NCBI RefSeq assembly: GCF_000614205.1
Contig: NZ_BAKN01000003.1
Span: 1-64,000, forward strand
Direction: 5' to 3'
Source of the DNA: Hoylesella saccharolytica JCM 17484
Lineage (GTDB): Bacteria; Bacteroidota; Bacteroidia; Bacteroidales; Bacteroidaceae
Length of the DNA stretch: 64,000 nt
Within the stretch, counting starts at the first letter, position 1, and each line of letters opens with the position of its first letter. The notes beneath the pieces were generated by a model. That model did no database searches. It had not been told where the DNA came from and saw only the letters and a list, made by a program, of their open reading frames with translations. The translations under genes were made by a program, and so were the position numbers. Below are positions 29,078 through 37,995 of this stretch, piece by piece.

Positions 29078-30400
29078 TTAAAGATCTTTCAGATGAAGTG
29101 ATCGAAGTTCCTTTAAATACTTCTTTCTTATGTTATAAAAGTTCTTCCATTCAATGCTGTTGAAATGGTCGTGTACGTTTATATCCAAGCTCCATTTGCC
29201 CAGCGATTCAAGCCTGTCTACCATAAAGCCCAACGTAAGATGTTTCAGCGATACAGCCGGTTGGTATCTCGGATCCGCATCTTTTTCATCTCGAGTTGAG
29301 GAAGTTACCAATCCGGCATTTTGCATATCAAAGAGCATCTCTTGAACAAGTCTTACCGGAACATTGGTTTCTAACTTCAGCTCTACTGCTGTATAAGCAA
29401 TTTTACCCTCATCAAATTGTTTACAGATCTTACCCAACAGCAAAGCACTAAGCATAATCCGATATCGGTAGCTTAAATCATCTGACTGTCCTAAGATATC
29501 AAAGCTCTCCATGTTTTGGCTTGTATAGCTTAATTCGGCACCAAAAAGGCAGATTGTCCACGAAATTTGTACCCACAACATAAATAAAGGTAATGCAGCA
29601 AAAGAACCGTAGATGGCGTTATACGAAGAAAGAAATATCTGCGAATGGATATAAAATACTTGCAAAAGCTGCATGGCGATACCCGATAACACACCGGGAA
29701 CAAAGGCTGCAGAAAAGTTAACCTTTGTGTTGGGCATAAAGATAAAGAAGCAAACAAATACAGCCGACATTAAAACATAGGGCATTACCTGAATAAAGAA
29801 TTGCATTACCGGTCCTATAACGACATATTCGTTTATTTCGTTGGCAAAGGTTGCCATAACTATTGAAACACCGGAAGTAACAACAATGATGATAGGAACA
29901 AGAAAAAACATGGCCAAGTAATCGGTAACCGTACGAAAAAGACTGCGCGGATACTTTACCTGCCATATTTTATTAAATGCTTTTTCTATGTTACTGATCA
30001 GGAGCAACACCGTAAATAACATAAAGATAAGACCTATTCCTAAAAAGATACCGCTCTTGGTATGTATGAGATATGAGTTAACAAAGCCTATAATCGCATC
30101 TGCCGCCTGTGGCTGACTGGATAAAGCTTCTCTAAACCACACCTCAATGTATTTGGAAAAACCAAATCCGCGAGCAATGGCGAACACCACTGCCAAGATG
30201 GGAACTATTGCCAACAGCGTGCTGTAAGTAAGAGCCGAAGCCATATCCATGATGCTTCGGGTGGTAAAAAAACGAATAGTAAGAACAAGTTTGCGCAATA
30301 CTGTGAGCAAAACGAAAAGCAATGGCGATACATCTTCACGTTGTGTTTGCCACATTCCTACTTTCAAATATTGCAATATATTGTTTAGCATTTCTCTCAT
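29078..30400 (-). CDS. YihY/BrkB-family inner-membrane protein
   Basis: A 440-residue protein with the YihY/BrkB membrane core of about six helices at residues 40-290: MDMASALTYSTLLAIVPILA is the signature first helix, followed by FLGIGLIFMLFTVLLLISNI with the conserved FNKIW after it, and YGSFAALPLFMLWVQISWTI. A cytoplasmic C-terminal extension of about 140 residues looks like a winged-helix domain (ALLLGKICKQFDEGKIAYTA). Once annotated as RNase BN in error, the family is now best called a predicted transporter or envelope protein. It begins 18 bp past the RNase P RNA gene and leads the run to metH. Confidence 0.9.
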   Translation of the reverse strand: MREMLNNILQYLKVGMWQTQREDVSPLLFVLLTVLRKLVLTIRFFTTRSIMDMASALTYSTLLAIVPILAVVFAIARGFGFSKYIEVWFREALSSQPQAADAIIGFVNSYLIHTKSGIFLGIGLIFMLFTVLLLISNIEKAFNKIWQVKYPRSLFRTVTDYLAMFFLVPIIIVVTSGVSIVMATFANEINEYVVIGPVMQFFIQVMPYVLMSAVFVCFFIFMPNTKVNFSAAFVPGVLSGIAMQLLQVFYIHSQIFLSSYNAIYGSFAALPLFMLWVQISWTICLFGAELSYTSQNMESFDILGQSDDLSYRYRIMLSALLLGKICKQFDEGKIAYTAVELKLETNVPVRLVQEMLFDMQNAGLVTSSTRDEKDADPRYQPAVSLKHLTLGFMVDRLESLGKWSLDINVHDHFNSIEWKNFYNIRKKYLKELRSLHLKDL

Positions 30401-30418
30401 ATTCTATAATTATAAAGT

Positions 30419-30799
30419 GGAAAACAGTGCTTCTGTAAGCCGGGTTCTGTCCCTGTGCGACATTTGTCTTACAGGTGCCTGCCATTTATCTAAACTGTAA
30501 GTTGCCTTACAGCTTGAGCGTTCTACCCTCCATCGGAGTGAATCGGACGGATAACCCTCAAACGATGGTATACGCGAACTTGCAGCTTCCAGTAGATACA
30601 GCCCGACGATCACCCGCCGGCTGGTGGTCTCTTACACCACCTTCTCACCCTTACCGCGTAAAAACGAGGCGGTTATTTTCTTCTATCTTCACCTGCTGTT
30701 ACCAACAGCTTCTATTTTCAGAAGTGGAACATCCTATGCTGCCCGGACTTTCCTCCCGTATAAAAACATACCGGCGGCAGAGCCGAAACACTATTTTCC
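30419..30799 (-). ncRNA. rnpB: RNase P RNA component
   Basis: Catalytic RNA that trims tRNA 5' leaders. Read on the minus strand it has the conserved GAGGAAAGTCCGGGC (complement of 30741-30755) after the first helices, the CGCGGTAAGGGTGA block around 30645-30658, and the 3' ACAGAACCCGGCTTA (complement of 30436-30450) that closes pairing P4. The ends pair as helix P1: GAAAATAGTGTTTC at the 5' side with GAAGCACTGTTTTC at the 3' side. The mapped 5' end lies 7 nt from a -7 box at 30806-30813, as expected for a transcription start. About 381 nt, a normal bacterial type A size. Confidence 0.95.
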
Positions 30800-30805
30800 A
30801 AATTG

Positions 30806-30813
30806 CAAAGATA
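30806..30813 (-). promoter_or_regulatory. -7 box of rnpB
   Basis: Minus-strand TATCTTTG (complement CAAAGATA, 30806-30813) is the TAnnTTTG consensus. It is 7 nt upstream of the structurally defined RNA 5' end. No clear -33 TTTG was found. Confidence 0.7.
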
Positions 30814-30977
30814 AACATTTTCGTTTACTCTGTTGCTCCCTTACAGCGATATTTTACTCCCTATGATGTATTTTGCACTTGTTAAGTACGGTATATCGGC
30901 TAACCTACCTATATCTGTTAGGGAGTAATAACTGTTATCTATCATGTAAGAATTTCTTGCTAGGCTGTCTATAATAT

Positions 30978-31006
30978 TTTGTATAACCAATATTTTAGTA
31001 TCTTTG
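30978..31006 (+). promoter_or_regulatory. promoter of the HAD phosphatase gene
   Basis: TTTG (30978-30981) and TATCTTTG (30999-31006), 17 nt apart. The box overlaps the in-frame ATG at 31004, so that start is excluded and the ATG at 31022 is used. Confidence 0.65.
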
Positions 31007-31021
31007 CACGAAAAGCAGAAT

Positions 31022-31807
31022 ATGATAAAAGCATTGTTTTTTGATATTGACGGCACATTGGTCAGTATTAACACCCATCGCATCCCCCACTCTACGGTTG
31101 TAGCTCTTACACAAGCCAAAGCCAAAGGATTGAAGATCTTTATTGCAACCGGTCGTCCTTTTGCCATAATCAATAACCTAAAGACCATAGAACATCTTAT
31201 TGACGGATATGTTACGGCCAATGGCGCTCACTGCTTTATAGGCAAAGAGATTGTCTACAGTCATCCGATACCCAAAGAGTATGTAAATTTATTGCTCGAA
31301 GACTCATTAAAATGCGATTATTCGTGTATTGTGGTTGGAGAGAAAGACATTGCTACTTACAATTATAAGGATAACATTGATCGAATATTTAGGGTGCAAC
31401 TGAACGTTACCAACATAGACTATAGGATGCCGGTTGAGCACGTATTAACACAAGATATTTTACAGCTGACACCCTTTATCACCGAAGAACAAGAGAAAGA
31501 AATTATGCCACGACTGAGTGGTTGCATTTCTGGTCGGTGGCATCCTGAGTTTACCGACATTATATCTGTTATGGCCGACAAAGGTAAAGGTATAATGGCC
31601 ATGGCGCAACATATAGGCATCGACTTGAAAGAATGTGCTGCTTTTGGTGATGGCGGCAATGACTTGTCGATGATAAGATGTGCCGGAATGGGTGTGGCAA
31701 TGGGTAATGCAAATCAGAAACTAAAAGCCGTTGCCGATTATGTAACAACCGCTATTGACCAAGACGGCATTAGCCAGGCACTCCGTTTTCTCAAAATAAC
31801 AGATTAA
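31022..31807 (+). CDS. Cof-type HAD-family sugar/cofactor phosphatase
   Basis: A 261-residue cytoplasmic phosphatase of HAD subfamily IIB. Catalytic motif I ALFFDIDGTLV begins at residue 3, motif II is ATGRP, the Lys motif lies in MADKGKGIMAMAQHIGIDL, and motif IV is GDGGNDLSMIR, followed by GVAMGNANQKLKAVADYVTT. All catalytic residues are present. The C2-type cap lies between motifs II and III. The substrate cannot be read from sequence; relatives dephosphorylate sugar phosphates, FMN or PLP. Monocistronic: promoter just upstream, then a long gene-free spacer. Confidence 0.92.
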   Translation: MIKALFFDIDGTLVSINTHRIPHSTVVALTQAKAKGLKIFIATGRPFAIINNLKTIEHLIDGYVTANGAHCFIGKEIVYSHPIPKEYVNLLLEDSLKCDYSCIVVGEKDIATYNYKDNIDRIFRVQLNVTNIDYRMPVEHVLTQDILQLTPFITEEQEKEIMPRLSGCISGRWHPEFTDIISVMADKGKGIMAMAQHIGIDLKECAAFGDGGNDLSMIRCAGMGVAMGNANQKLKAVADYVTTAIDQDGISQALRFLKITD

Positions 31808-32561
31808 GTCATTGAGAATATTTTATGTTTGATGTTGAGAAAAAAGCACAGAAATAACGCATCTATTTTTAAAATATAATATATTAGTATACAATTACTT
31901 ATTATACAATCGTTATACCTTTTATTTTATAATTAAGAAACTAAACCAATTAGTAACTAACTTCTATAGATAAATTGGTCAATTTTATAGATTTTCGAGA
32001 CCTTAAATTGGAGATAGAGGTATAGTTGTTTTCGTTTTTCTGGACAATTAACATTTCAATTCTACAGAAAAATTCAGCCCTTATTTTAGCTAAAACATGT
32101 GTTTAGCATTCTAAGATATAGCTTTTAACTTGCAAAAGAATAGCTTTTACCCTCCAGAAGCATAGGTTTTGGTACCCCGAAACATAACTTTTAGCGCGCA
32201 AAACCTATGCTTTTGGGTGGTAAAATGAGGACAAATAAATACCGTTTTTTATCCTTGCAATTGCAATTAATTGATAATCAATGGTTAACAAAAACGTCTG
32301 AGATTGGCGTATTTGCAAGCTAACGGATGTTTGTTGATTTCTACAGCAAGGATTTGAAGGTAGCAGCTCGGTTTTTAACATATGTAAATTGGTCAATTTT
32401 AAGGTTGGATATTTTCCTGTAATTGATACTTTTTCTTGTCAGTTGTATTCGATTTTTGTTTTTATAAGTATCTTTGTAAAGAAATTTACATGCCTTATTA
32501 GCAGTAAATTGCGTTATTCAATGGTCACCGAAGACCTTTACATTAATAGAACTCAAATCTT
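31808..32561. other. gene-free spacer carrying repeat array B
   Basis: About 750 bp with no supported gene. It holds the inverted second copy of the 22-bp array (32104-32213), its conserved tail (32045-32103) and, beyond the array, a TTGATAATCA-containing segment that also has a counterpart beside copy A. TATCTTTG at 32469-32476 may be the -7 box of the GT2 gene, giving a leader of about 80 nt. Confidence 0.55.
32104..32213 (-). repeat. 22-bp-period tandem repeat array, copy B
   Basis: Five units in strict 22-bp register at 32104-32125, 32126-32147, 32148-32169, 32170-32191 and 32192-32213. Read on the minus strand each begins with a core related to AAAGCTATGCTTTT (for example AAACCTATGCTTCT, AAAGTTATGTTTC) followed by about 8 variable bases. 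The array, then a segment ending TTTTTCTGTAGAATT, repeats the order seen at 10900-11048. Confidence 0.85.
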
Positions 32562-33314
32562 ATGAACGAAAGCGACAGCATTGTTATTATTCCCACTTAC
32601 AATGAGAAAGAGAACATAGAGAAAATTATTAGGGCCGTCTTTTCATTAGACAAATGCTTTCATGTACTGATTATTGATGATGGTAGTCCGGATGGAACGG
32701 CAGCTATTGTACGCAATTTAATAGAAACAGAGTTTAATGAACGCCTTTTTCTTATTGAAAGAAGCGGTAAACAAGGTTTGGGAACAGCTTATATTACAGG
32801 CTTTAAATGGGCTTTGGAACATAAGTATGAGTATGTATTTGAAATGGATGCCGACTTCAGTCACGACCCTAAGGATCTGCCACGTTTATACAATGCCTGC
32901 CACGAAGACGGATATGATGTAGCCATTGGTTCGCGTTATGTCAGCGGAGTAAATGTGGTTAACTGGCCCATCGGACGTGTGTTAATGAGTTATTTCGCTT
33001 CAAAATATGTACGTTTTATTACAGGATTTAAGGTACACGATACCACAGCAGGCTTTAAATGCTACAAGCGTAGGGTGCTAGAAACCATTCCGCTTGATGA
33101 AATTCGTTTTAAAGGCTATGGTTTTCAAATAGAGATGAAGTATACTGCATATAAAATCGGCTTTAAAATAAAAGAAGTACCGGTTATCTTTGTGAATCGT
33201 CAGGAAGGTGTAAGCAAGATGAGTGGAGGCATATTTGGTGAGGCTTTCTTTGGTGTTATGCGCCTACGTTTGGACGGATGGTTGAGAAAATATCCTAAAA
33301 TACCTATTTCCTAA
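32562..33314 (+). CDS. polyprenol-phosphate mannosyltransferase (GT2)
   Basis: A 250-residue GT-A glycosyltransferase. Seen: SIVIIPTYNEKENIEKII at the N-terminus, VLIIDDGSPDGTA, the catalytic and metal region FEMDADFSHDPKDLP (DAD) near residue 100, TAGFKCYKR and RFKGYGFQIEM. These motifs match polyprenol monophosphomannose synthases, which move mannose from GDP-mannose to a lipid carrier at the inner face of the cytoplasmic membrane. There is no C-terminal membrane domain, so it is the short soluble type. The donor and acceptor are inferred. It probably feeds protein O-mannosylation, known in Bacteroidetes. Confidence 0.85.
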   Translation: MNESDSIVIIPTYNEKENIEKIIRAVFSLDKCFHVLIIDDGSPDGTAAIVRNLIETEFNERLFLIERSGKQGLGTAYITGFKWALEHKYEYVFEMDADFSHDPKDLPRLYNACHEDGYDVAIGSRYVSGVNVVNWPIGRVLMSYFASKYVRFITGFKVHDTTAGFKCYKRRVLETIPLDEIRFKGYGFQIEMKYTAYKIGFKIKEVPVIFVNRQEGVSKMSGGIFGEAFFGVMRLRLDGWLRKYPKIPIS

Positions 33315-33393
33315 ATAACACACAGTACAAAAGCTATAAAAGAAAACATTACTCTTACTCTCTTTAAAGAATAAAAAGAGAGACTTTTTGTAT

Positions 33394-36300
33394 ATGAACA
33401 TTCAACGTATTCAACAACTTTACGGAGATACTTCCCAAGCAACCGCGTTGCTGAAAGCCCTAAAAGACACAGAGGCAAAAAGTATTTTTCTGAAAGGTTT
33501 GGTTGCTTCTGCGGCTCCTGTATTTTTTTCTGGTGTTGCTGCACGTGCTTTCCGAACAACGCTTTTTATTTTGCAGGACGCCGACGAAGCAGGTTATTTT
33601 TATCATGACTTGATGCAGGTGATGGGGCAAGAAAATGTTTTGTTTTTCCCTTCTTCATATCGGCGCGCTATCAAGTATGGACAACGAGATTCTGCGAATG
33701 AAATTTTACGTACAGAAGTATTAACTCGTATCTGCTCTGAAAGACCCTGTTATATTGTTACTTCACCTGAAGCGGTGGCTGAATTGGTGGTTTCAAAGCA
33801 ACAATTGAACGACCGAACATTAAGATTGACTGTTGGACAGACTTTCGATGTGGTGGATATGGTAAAAATACTGCGCAATTTTAATTTTAAAGAAGTAGAT
33901 TACGTGTACGAACCGGGACAGTTTGCCGTTCGCGGAAGTATTGTAGATATTTTTTCGTATAGTAGCGAATGGCCCTTCCGCATAGACTTTTTCGGTGATG
34001 AAATAGATACTATCCGTACGTTTGACGTTGAAAATCAGTTGTCGAAAGACAAGAAAAGTGACATTGAGATTGTGCCCGAGCCCGCCTCTTTAGCAACCGA
34101 AAAGATACCGTTTCTACATTTTCTGCCCAAAGATGCGATATTAGTGATGAAAGATTTAATGTTCATTCGCGACACTATCGATTGTATCTATAACGAAGGA
34201 TTCTCATCGCAGGCGATAACAGAGCGCTTGGAAGGCTTGACTGAAATGGAACAACAGGTGGTTATGCAGGAAATGCAGAAAGAGCAACAGTTGATTTCAG
34301 CAAGACAGTTTATTGAAGATGTTTCGGATTTCCGACATATCTATATCGGTGTTCAGCCCACAGATGCACCTTCCATTGTTATTCGTTTCAACGTCACTGC
34401 GCAACCGCTGTTTCATAAAAATTTCGCCTTATTAAGACAAACGCTTGATGATTATCGACAACAGAGCTATCAAATTTATATCTTATCAGATAGCAGAAAA
34501 CAACAAGAACGACTGAAAGAGATATTGAATGCAATACCGAATACAGGGATAGAAGGACAGTCTACACAGGAGATTTTTAGTAAAACAGCTCCATTATCTT
34601 TGGAAAATTTAGGCGAAACAACACTTCATGCTGGGTTTATCGACAATGATTTAAGGGCTTGTTTTTTTACCGATCATCAGATATTTGACCGTTTTCACAA
34701 GTACAATCTTAAATCTGATCGCGCTCGTACAGGAAAGATTGCACTTACGATGAAAGAACTGCAAGAGATGGAGCCGGGTGATTTTATTGTTCATATAGAC
34801 TTTGGTATAGGCAGGTTTGGTGGTCTTGTGCGGGTACCCACAGACAATTCGTATCAGGAGATGATACGAATTATCTATCGTAACAATGATAAAGTGGATG
34901 TTTCCATTCATTCGTTATACAAAATTTCAAAGTATCGTAAGAGCAATGCGGGTGAACAACCGCAGCTCTCGGCATTGGGAACGGGGGCTTGGGAACGTCT
35001 GAAAGAACGGACGAAGAAACATATTAAGGATATTGCTCGCGACTTGATACAACTCTATGCCAAACGTCGCAGCGAGAAAGGATATGCATATAGTGCCGAC
35101 TCGTTTATGCAACACGAGCTTGAAGCGAGCTTTCTTTACGAGGATACTCCCGACCAATTAAAGGCTACCAACGAGGTAAAGGCAGATATGGAGCGGGCGC
35201 GGCCGATGGATAGATTAGTGTGTGGTGACGTAGGATTTGGTAAAACAGAGGTGGCTATACGTGCGGCTTTCAAGGCTGCATGCGACTCAAAACAGGTGGC
35301 AGTATTGGTACCCACTACCGTTTTGGCTTTTCAGCATTATAAAACATTTAGCAGCAGACTGAAAGAACAGCCGGTTCGGGTAGATTATTTGTCGCGGGCA
35401 CGTTCGCAGAAGCAAACACGGCAGGTGTTGGAAAATTTGGCAGCAGGAAAGATTGATATTCTTATCGGCACGCACAAGTTAATTGGGAAAAACGTAAAAT
35501 GGCACGATCTGGGGCTTCTCATCATTGACGAAGAACAGAAATTCGGTGTGTCGACCAAAGAAAAACTGCGCACGCTGAAAACCAATGTCGACACTTTAAC
35601 AATGTCGGCAACCCCTATTCCGCGCACCTTACAATTTTCGTTGATGGGTGCCAGAGATATGAGTATTATCCGAACGCCCCCTCCCAACCGTCATCCTATT
35701 CAAACAGAGATAGCTACTTTTGAACACGAGGTGATCGTTGATGCCATCAATTTCGAGATGAGTCGCAACGGACAAGTTTATTTCGTCAGTAATCGCATCG
35801 CCTCATTGCCTGAAATAGAGCATCTCATCAAACGCCATATTCCCGATTGCCGCATCGCTGTGGGGCACGGACAGATGAAATCGGAAGAGCTAGAAAATAT
35901 TATTCTTGGCTTTATGAACTACGATTACGACGTGCTACTTTCAACTTCTATCATCGAAAATGGTATAGACATACCCAACGCTAATACTATTATTATCAAT
36001 TCGGCGCATAAAGTGGGACTTTCTGATCTTCATCAGATGCGAGGCCGGGTGGGGCGTAGTAACCGTAAAGCGTTTTGTTATCTACTGTCACCCCCTAAGT
36101 CTCTGCTCACAGTTGAAGCCCGACGTCGGCTTGAATCGTTGGAAACATTCTCAGATTTGGGTAGTGGATTTAATATTGCTATGCAAGATCTTGACATGCG
36201 AGGAGCGGGAAATCTGTTGGGTGCAGAGCAGAGTGGGTTTATGGAAGACTTAGGGTACGAAACCTATCAAAAAATACTTTCTCAAGCCGTTACCGAATTA

Positions 36301-36828
36301 CGCAATGACGAATTTAGTGAACTTTATGAACAGACAGCTGTTGAAGCAGGCTCAGATATATCGTTTGTAGAGGATTGTACTATAGAGAGTGATCTTGAAA
36401 TGTACTTCCCCGAGCCCTATGTTCCGGGTAGCAGCGAGCGAATATGGCTCTATCGAGAACTTGATAATATTGAAGACGATGCTGAGTTGGACGCCTATCG
36501 ACAGCGTCTCATTGACCGTTTTGGACCTGTTCCACACGAAGGCGAAGAACTTATGCAAGTTGTTGCTCTGCGAAGATTGGGTAAACGAGTGGGCTGCGAA
36601 AAGATTGTGCTCAAACAAGGGCAAATGATGATGCAGTTTGTCAGTAATTCGCAAAGTCCCTATTATCAAAGCAAGGCTTTCGACAGTATACTTAACTATA
36701 TAGCCAACCATGCTCGCCGATGTGATTTAAAAGAAATAAAAGGACGCCGATTAATGCATGTTGGCGATATACCCACCGTGACTGATGCCGTAAAAGTATT
36801 GAGAGAAATAACGGATACTGCCGCCTAA
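33394..36828 (+). CDS. mfd: transcription-repair coupling factor
   Basis: Removes RNA polymerase stalled at DNA lesions and recruits UvrA. The 1144 residues show the UvrB-like N-terminal modules (GSIVDIFSYSSEWPFRIDFF), the polymerase-interacting CarD-like domain (MEPGDFIVHIDFGIGRFGGL near residue 465), the RecG-like translocase with Walker A GDVGFGKTEVA near 610 and DEEQ near 712, motif VI QMRGRVGRSNRKAFCY, and the C-terminal TRCF domain. The start at 33394 (ATG, MNIQRIQQLYGD) is preferred over a TTG two codons upstream. Length is normal for the family. Confidence 0.96.
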   Translation: MNIQRIQQLYGDTSQATALLKALKDTEAKSIFLKGLVASAAPVFFSGVAARAFRTTLFILQDADEAGYFYHDLMQVMGQENVLFFPSSYRRAIKYGQRDSANEILRTEVLTRICSERPCYIVTSPEAVAELVVSKQQLNDRTLRLTVGQTFDVVDMVKILRNFNFKEVDYVYEPGQFAVRGSIVDIFSYSSEWPFRIDFFGDEIDTIRTFDVENQLSKDKKSDIEIVPEPASLATEKIPFLHFLPKDAILVMKDLMFIRDTIDCIYNEGFSSQAITERLEGLTEMEQQVVMQEMQKEQQLISARQFIEDVSDFRHIYIGVQPTDAPSIVIRFNVTAQPLFHKNFALLRQTLDDYRQQSYQIYILSDSRKQQERLKEILNAIPNTGIEGQSTQEIFSKTAPLSLENLGETTLHAGFIDNDLRACFFTDHQIFDRFHKYNLKSDRARTGKIALTMKELQEMEPGDFIVHIDFGIGRFGGLVRVPTDNSYQEMIRIIYRNNDKVDVSIHSLYKISKYRKSNAGEQPQLSALGTGAWERLKERTKKHIKDIARDLIQLYAKRRSEKGYAYSADSFMQHELEASFLYEDTPDQLKATNEVKADMERARPMDRLVCGDVGFGKTEVAIRAAFKAACDSKQVAVLVPTTVLAFQHYKTFSSRLKEQPVRVDYLSRARSQKQTRQVLENLAAGKIDILIGTHKLIGKNVKWHDLGLLIIDEEQKFGVSTKEKLRTLKTNVDTLTMSATPIPRTLQFSLMGARDMSIIRTPPPNRHPIQTEIATFEHEVIVDAINFEMSRNGQVYFVSNRIASLPEIEHLIKRHIPDCRIAVGHGQMKSEELENIILGFMNYDYDVLLSTSIIENGIDIPNANTIIINSAHKVGLSDLHQMRGRVGRSNRKAFCYLLSPPKSLLTVEARRRLESLETFSDLGSGFNIAMQDLDMRGAGNLLGAEQSGFMEDLGYETYQKILSQAVTELRNDEFSELYEQTAVEAGSDISFVEDCTIESDLEMYFPEPYVPGSSERIWLYRELDNIEDDAELDAYRQRLIDRFGPVPHEGEELMQVVALRRLGKRVGCEKIVLKQGQMMMQFVSNSQSPYYQSKAFDSILNYIANHARRCDLKEIKGRRLMHVGDIPTVTDAVKVLREITDTAA

Positions 36829-36868
36829 CTCCTGCCCCACCATCCTACTAAACTATTGATCGTAACCA

Positions 36869-37090
36869 TACGAAGAATTAAAACAATGAAAATAATCCAT
36901 AATACCCTGTATGAAGAATAAAAACAGATGAAAAGTTCGTCGTAGTCTTATGAAAAACAGAAAATGATAGAAATGAATGATGTCGCTTTACGAAGAACAA
37001 GAAACAGATGAAAGGGTTTATCGTTAGCACTAACGAAAGGTCAAACCGTGAGAGAATAAATATCGTACCCCCACGAAAAACCAAATACAA
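36869..37090. repeat. degenerate 39-42-bp tandem repeat
   Basis: Six diverged units begin with TACGAAGAA/TATGAAGAA-like words at 36869, 36910, 36949, 36989, about 37031 and 37072, followed in most by AAACAGATGAAA-like words. Spacing is 41, 39, 40, 42 and 41 bp. It fills the gap between mfd and the convergent gene at 37106. Confidence 0.65.
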
Positions 37091-37105
37091 TAGCAGCCGA
37101 TGAAT

Positions 37106-37537
37106 TTAAAGTTTGGTGCTTTTTCGCTTCATTTCAAGTGTTTTGGGCAGCTTTACCCACTTATTGTCAACAACAATTTTGAGTGTACTGCCGTTTATTT
37201 GTTTTAAGAGGTACGTACTATCATTTTCTACAACCAATTTAGCCATAAGGTCTTCGCTTCCATAATCGTTGATAATCGATAAGTCAGCTGTACGATCCTT
37301 GTTGACTTTTGCATCCGTAATCAGCCACTGGCGCACATCTCTTTTTGATCCCAAATATCCCGGTAGTTCTCCAAACAGTTCCTGACCTGCAGGCCTTACA
37401 TCTTTTTCGTAAAAGTTAATTTGTAAATAAACTTGATATTCTGCATTGTATAAATATCCTTTAAAGGGTTTGTACTCTTGTGAAAAGATGGTCGTTGCAC
37501 AAAGGAAAAAGATACCGGTAAGCATTGTTTTTATCAT
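37106..37537 (-). CDS. hypothetical exported protein
   Basis: About 143 residues from MIKTMLTGIFFLCATTIFSQ, a good Sec signal peptide. The mature part starts EYKPFKGYLYNAEYQVYLQI and looks like a small beta-rich domain (QINGSTLKIVVDNKWVKLP). I do not recognise the family. The frame is open back to 37603, but a minus-strand -7 box TATCTTTG (37562-37569) lies inside that extension, so an ATG at 37543, 37537 or 37525 is the real start. It is the last backbone gene before the mobile element. Confidence 0.65.
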   Translation of the reverse strand: MIKTMLTGIFFLCATTIFSQEYKPFKGYLYNAEYQVYLQINFYEKDVRPAGQELFGELPGYLGSKRDVRQWLITDAKVNKDRTADLSIINDYGSEDLMAKLVVENDSTYLLKQINGSTLKIVVDNKWVKLPKTLEMKRKSTKL

Positions 37538-37604
37538 AAGCATAGAAACTAAAAACTGTAGCAAAGATATATATTTATACTGATAAAACCTATATCGTGG
37601 CAAT

Positions 37605-37990
37605 TTTGTAAAATTCTTAGAACCATTTTATGAAAAAATCTATCCCCAAGGTTCAAGAAAAGGCGAAATAGCGTGAATGATTTGTGAGTCAGTCAGTTCT
37701 GATTTTTGAGCCTTTCGGCGCAAAACCTCGAAAAGACGGGTTTGTACCAACTTCGGACAGAGCAGCGTTACCAAAACATTACCACCTCCTTTGCAAGTGA
37801 GGATTGGGAAAAGCGGTAGCGAACAGTGCAAAATCCGACCTGAATTTCGGGGATTACCTCCCGCAAAGGTACTTCGATGAAAGGAAACAGGCAAATAAAT
37901 TGCAGACTGTTTCTTTACCATTGAACAACAATGTTTTGCATAGCAACAAATAACCTGACAATGAATAGTTTTGTAAACCGTAAAAAGTCA
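37605..37990. other. putative left end of the integrative element
   Basis: About 390 bp of GC-richer non-coding DNA between the last backbone gene and the integrase. A 94-codon open frame on the minus strand (37640-37921) looks like chance. The word GCAAAGGTAC (37863-37872), whose complement GTACCTTTGC fits the CTnDOT core GTAnnTTTGC, makes this a candidate attL. The chromosome/element junction itself cannot be fixed without an empty site. TAGTTTTG at 37966-37973 is a possible -7 box for int. Confidence 0.45.
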
Positions 37991-37995
37991 GAGTT

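Noticed and set aside
30410..30885. Open frames of 60-136 codons on both strands
   Set aside because: They lie on the RNase P RNA gene, whose conserved blocks and closing helix explain the sequence.
37640..37921. 94-codon open frame on the minus strand near the element border
   Set aside because: No homology pattern, Pro/Arg-rich chance composition, and it covers the candidate att region.
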